Below are positions 58,636 to 61,215 of a stretch of DNA of 61,215 bases, one piece after another. The notes beneath the pieces are model-generated. The model worked only from the letters and a program-made list of their open reading frames with translations. It was not told the origin of the DNA and did no database searches. The translations under genes were made by a program, and so were the position numbers. The stretch spans positions 143,830 to 205,044 of the forward strand of contig JAPPHY010000003.1 in the NCBI GenBank assembly GCA_028877205.1. The letters run 5' to 3'. This stretch comes from Chloroflexota bacterium (lineage in GTDB: Bacteria; Chloroflexota; Dehalococcoidia; Lucifugimonadales; UBA2985). Each line of letters starts with the position of its first letter. The first letter of the stretch is position 1.

Positions 58636-58971
58636 CTACAGCGGCATCCGCATGGCTTGGTACACCTCGATCTCGCAGCCCTCGCCCCAGGCAATGTGCG
58701 GGTGGTCCGCAACCAGCGCGACCGCGGCCTCCATGTCGTCCGCCTGCACCACCGAGTAGCCGATGACGTCACTATCGCGGGGCGAGCTGCCCTCCGGCGT
58801 AACCCTCAGCCCGCCCATCAGGGCGGAGCCGGGGAAGACCAGGGCATCGCCGCACCGGTCGGCCCACGTCTTCCACGCCTGCATACCGGCCTGCATGTCC
58901 TCCGGCGCCATTTTCTGCGCCTGCTCTCTGACCAGCGCCGGCGCGTAGTAGATCACTACAAAGTCTGCCAT
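58636..58971 (-). CDS. YCII-related (dimeric alpha/beta barrel) protein
   Basis: A 111-residue protein with the YCII fold pattern: N-terminal strand FVVIYYAP, a helix with MAPEDMQAGMQAWKTWAD, GGLRVTPEGSSPRDSDVIGYSVVQADDMEAAVALV and DHPHIAWGEGCEIEVYQAMRM at the end. Family members are small stand-alone domains of mostly unknown function related to sigma-70 ECF neighbours. ATG at 58971 is 8 nt after AGGAG. No partner is adjacent. Confidence 0.8.
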   Translation of the reverse strand: MADFVVIYYAPALVREQAQKMAPEDMQAGMQAWKTWADRCGDALVFPGSALMGGLRVTPEGSSPRDSDVIGYSVVQADDMEAAVALVADHPHIAWGEGCEIEVYQAMRMPL

Positions 58972-59073
58972 CACTCGTTCTCCTGTCTAGTTGTGCAATG
59001 GTTCGGGGCACTGTACCAGCATCCAGTGGGCGTGGCAATCGGCCTCCGAAAGGGCCACCGGCAAGGCGTCTGC

Positions 59074-59103
59074 TTGACATTCAACCCTGCCTGCATGTAA
59101 GAT
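59074..59103 (+). promoter_or_regulatory. Promoter of the nitrite/sulfite reductase gene
   Basis: A perfect TTGACA (59074-59079), 18-nt spacer and TAAGAT (59098-59103). The start would be near 59110, leaving a structured leader of about 160 nt before the ATG at 59271. Confidence 0.65.
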
Positions 59104-59109
59104 TCCCGC

Positions 59110-59270
59110 AAATGTACGCACGGTTTTTCTCCCTCTGCTCCTGTCGTAACCCCTGAGAGGGGGAGTGCGCGTTTTCTATGGCTTTACGCGTCGCCCCCTC
59201 AGCTTTGCCCTGAGGGGCGATTCTTTTCAGCGCCAATCCCGCACCGGAGGCGGACTCCCAAGGAGGCATC
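59110..59270 (+). ncRNA. Structured 5' leader of the siroheme reductase gene (attenuator candidate)
   Basis: The leader contains CTGAGAGGGGG (59153-59163), which can pair with CCCCCTCAG (59194-59202), the 5' arm of a terminator-like hairpin at 59192-59219. The two pairings are mutually exclusive, the layout of a regulated antiterminator/terminator. A CTCCC/GGGAG pairing near 59130-59165 could compete in turn. No known riboswitch class was recognised; a CUGAGA match to the thiamine element lacks the rest of that fold. Confidence 0.45.
59192..59228 (+). terminator. Intrinsic terminator-like hairpin within the reductase leader
   Basis: CGCCCCCTCAG pairs with CTGAGGGGCG (10 bp, one bulged C) around a 7-nt loop, followed by ATTCTTTTC. 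It lies 43 bases before the start codon, so if it acts as a terminator it must be conditional. Confidence 0.5.
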
Positions 59271-61070
59271 ATGAGCCAGGCACGAATAAACGAGAAGGGC
59301 ATCCTGCCGGTACTGCAGGAAGAGCTCGACAACTTCGAGTCGGTCGTCGGCGAGTTCATCCAGGGCGACTGGGACCCCACCGCATTCCAGGCTTTCCGCC
59401 TGCGTATGGGCGTCTACGGCCAGCGCCAGCCGGACGTGCACATGCTCCGCGTGAAGCTGCCGGTGGGAGAGGTCTTCGCTGAGCAGCTTGAGACGCTGGG
59501 CACAATCGCGAGAGAGTACGCTCCCCTGAAGAAGGGCCACGTGACCACCCGCGAGAACATGCAGTTCCACTTCGTGCCCCTGACTGAGGCGCACGAGGCG
59601 CTGAACGTGCTCGGGCAAACGGGCCTCTCGACCCGCGAGGCCTGCGGAAACACCGTGCGCAACGTCGCCGGCTGCCCTCTGTCGGGCGTTTGCCACGAGG
59701 AGCCATTCGACGCCACGCCCTACGCAGGGGCCTTCGCTCGATACTTCCTGCGCCATCCCGTCACGCAGTCCATGCCGCGCAAGATCAAGACCGCCTTCTC
59801 CGGCTGCGAGAAGGACTGCGCCATCACCAGCATCCATGATATCGGCTTCATACCGCGGGTGCGGGAGGTGGACGGTCAGGAGGAGCGCGGCTTCAAGATT
59901 GTGGTTGGCGGGGGCCTTTCCATCATGGCCCGCATAGCACCCACGCTGTACGAGTTCGTGCCTGTGAACGACTACCTGCGCGTCAGCGAGGCGGTGCTGC
60001 GCGTGTTCGACGCTTCCGACGAGCTGCGAAAGAACCGAATGAAGGCGCGCATCAAGTTCCTCGTGGACCGCGTGGGCATCGACGAGTTCCGCGTGATGGT
60101 GGAGAGTGAACTGGAGAAGCCGTGGGCGCAGGTGACCATCGACCCAACGCCGCTGCTGTACCTTGACGACGAGGCCTCGGACGCGCCGGAAGCCGAGCCG
60201 GCGGCCGCGCCGGAAGCGCGCCTGTCGCCCAACGGCGACGCCGGTGAGTTCGACCTGTGGGCGGCAACCAACGTGGAGCCTCAGAAGCAGGACGGCTACT
60301 TTGTGGCGCTCATCAAGCTCCCGCAGGGAGACATCATGGAGGACCAGTTCCCGCTGCTGGCCGAGATCACCCGCAATTACTCCAGCGGCCGCGCCCGATT
60401 CACGCAGCAGCAGAACATGGCACTCAGGTGGGTTCGCGGCGAGTCGCTGTACCCGCTGTGGCGAGACCTTAGGGACGCCGGACTGGCCGAGCCCGAAGTG
60501 AACACGATCACCGACGTCACGTCCTGCCCCGGAACCGACAGCTGCAAGCTGGGCATCACGTCGTCGATGGGACTAGGCAGGGCGATCCGCGAGGAGCTGG
60601 CGACAATTGACCTGTCCGACCCGCTGGTGAAGTCGCTGCACATCAAGATGAGCGGCTGCCCCAACTCGTGTGGGCAGCACCACATAGCCAACATCGGGTT
60701 CCACGGAGGCTCCATGAAGGGCGACGGCGGGAACCAGGTGCCCGCGTACGAGATGTTCGTTGGCGGAAGCTACCAGGACCTGCGCGGCCAGGACGAGGCG
60801 CGCATCGGGATGCGGCCCAAGGGCAAGATCCCGGCCAAGCGCGTGCCGGAGGTGATACGCACGGTCCTGGAATTCTACCAGGGCAACCGCGCGGAGGCTG
60901 AGACCTTCAACTCGTTCGTGGACAGGGTTGGCCTCGCCCCATTCGAAGCCATCGCGGCGGAGTACCAGGACCTGGGTCCCCTCAACAGGGAAAACATCGA
61001 CACGTACATGGACTGGAGCAAGACGGTGCTCTACAAGGTGGAGCGCGGCGAAGGGGAGTGCGCGATCTAG
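59271..61070 (+). CDS. Siroheme nitrite/sulfite reductase, two iron-sulfur cysteine sets
   Basis: A 599-residue ferredoxin-type reductase with the NiR/SiR duplicated fold. The C-half has the conventional siroheme/4Fe-4S cysteines: Cys419, Cys425 (SCPGTDSC) and Cys463, Cys467 (SGCPNSC). The N-half has an equivalent complete set: Cys135, Cys141 (GCPLSGVC) and Cys179, Cys183 (SGCEKDC). In both halves the inner spacing is 38 residues. RENMQFHFV and RARFTQQQNMALRWV are paired siroheme-contact strands. It should reduce nitrite to ammonia or sulfite to sulfide for assimilation. The AAGGAGG ribosome site precedes the ATG. The leader suggests regulated expression. Confidence 0.9.
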   Translation: MSQARINEKGILPVLQEELDNFESVVGEFIQGDWDPTAFQAFRLRMGVYGQRQPDVHMLRVKLPVGEVFAEQLETLGTIAREYAPLKKGHVTTRENMQFHFVPLTEAHEALNVLGQTGLSTREACGNTVRNVAGCPLSGVCHEEPFDATPYAGAFARYFLRHPVTQSMPRKIKTAFSGCEKDCAITSIHDIGFIPRVREVDGQEERGFKIVVGGGLSIMARIAPTLYEFVPVNDYLRVSEAVLRVFDASDELRKNRMKARIKFLVDRVGIDEFRVMVESELEKPWAQVTIDPTPLLYLDDEASDAPEAEPAAAPEARLSPNGDAGEFDLWAATNVEPQKQDGYFVALIKLPQGDIMEDQFPLLAEITRNYSSGRARFTQQQNMALRWVRGESLYPLWRDLRDAGLAEPEVNTITDVTSCPGTDSCKLGITSSMGLGRAIREELATIDLSDPLVKSLHIKMSGCPNSCGQHHIANIGFHGGSMKGDGGNQVPAYEMFVGGSYQDLRGQDEARIGMRPKGKIPAKRVPEVIRTVLEFYQGNRAEAETFNSFVDRVGLAPFEAIAAEYQDLGPLNRENIDTYMDWSKTVLYKVERGEGECAI

Positions 61071-61130
61071 CACTTTCCCGGTTTCCCGGTAGCCGGTTCG
61101 CTCAGCCGGACTCAGATGCGAAGAAGCGCG

Positions 61131-61159
61131 GCCCCCCCCGGGGGCGGGTGTGGTTTTTG
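61131..61159 (+). terminator. Possible intrinsic terminator after the reductase gene
   Basis: GCCCCC-ccc-GGGGGC (6 bp, 3-nt loop) followed by gggtgtgg and TTTTTG. A further GGGTGT/ACACCC inverted repeat lies at about 61194-61211 near the window end. No gene is seen after 61070. Confidence 0.4.
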
Positions 61160-61215
61160 TTCAATCTCGGTTAAACATTGGGGTGGTAGTATCGGGTGTA
61201 TGTAAACACCCCGGG

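Noticed and set aside
59150-59165. CTGAGA match suggesting a thiamine riboswitch
   Set aside because: The remaining conserved blocks of that riboswitch are absent and the downstream gene is not thiamine-related.

Overview
This window looks like a contig from a high-GC, free-living bacterium, most likely a Chloroflexota member (Dehalococcoidia/SAR202-like). That is an inference from gene content, not a marker-gene result. The clues are many secreted lipoproteins with long Pro-Thr stalks after the lipobox cysteine, a xanthine-dehydrogenase-family large subunit next to a fused CaiB/BaiF CoA-transferase, a thiolase/DUF35 pair, peptide-type ABC binding proteins and many GTG/TTG starts. No phage, transposase or CRISPR array is visible.

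Layout. 1-2.2 kb: start of an unknown gene running off the left edge, then the ATPase and permease of a Zn/Mn-type ABC importer (minus strand). 2.2-8.4 kb: a 48-codon Cys-containing small protein, an acyl-CoA synthetase/ACP/acyltransferase fusion, an MBL hydrolase, a VapBC toxin-antitoxin locus whose promoter plus antitoxin is tandemly duplicated, hisS and a tRNA-Arg. 8.4-19.3 kb: molybdenum hydroxylase large subunit, double CoA-transferase, leucine-rich-repeat lipoprotein and a peptide-type ABC importer (binding protein plus two permeases, no ATPases). 19.4-24.6 kb: an RsbV/RsbU/RsbW-like partner-switching module, then a Fur-family regulator, the metal-binding lipoprotein that should serve the importer at 1-2 kb, and a degenerate phosphoesterase. 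24.7-31.3 kb: a minus-strand run ybeY-dnaX-ybaB-recR-recO-oadG-oadB-metF. 31.5-38 kb: a zincin-like lipoprotein, an FG-GAP/ASPIC lipoprotein and a second peptide-type binding protein. 38-47.9 kb: trpS, inositol-phosphatase family, DUF35/thiolase, hydrolases, then a coupled minus-strand chain gatC-gatA-DNA methylase-Lrp regulator-aminotransferase-hydrolase. 48-52 kb: a single-polypeptide restriction-modification enzyme with two unknown neighbours of less GC-rich character. 52-58.4 kb: a signal-peptidase-like lipoprotein, a small coiled-coil protein, and a 2-oxoacid dehydrogenase cluster (E3, E1 alpha, E1 beta, E2). 58.6-61 kb: a YCII-like protein and a siroheme nitrite/sulfite reductase behind a structured leader.

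Connections. Two near-identical Fur-type palindromes (2127-2141 and 22377-22391) sit before the two separated halves of the metal importer, and the first also lies between divergent promoter elements facing a tiny Cys protein. The Fur-family protein at 21.9 kb is the natural candidate regulator. Other stand-outs are leaderless promoters (-10 box exactly 6 nt before ATG) at vapB and at E1 alpha, a siroheme reductase with a full iron-sulfur cysteine set in both halves at identical spacing, and a lipoprotein carrying an ER-type signal-peptidase domain on a Pro-Thr stalk.
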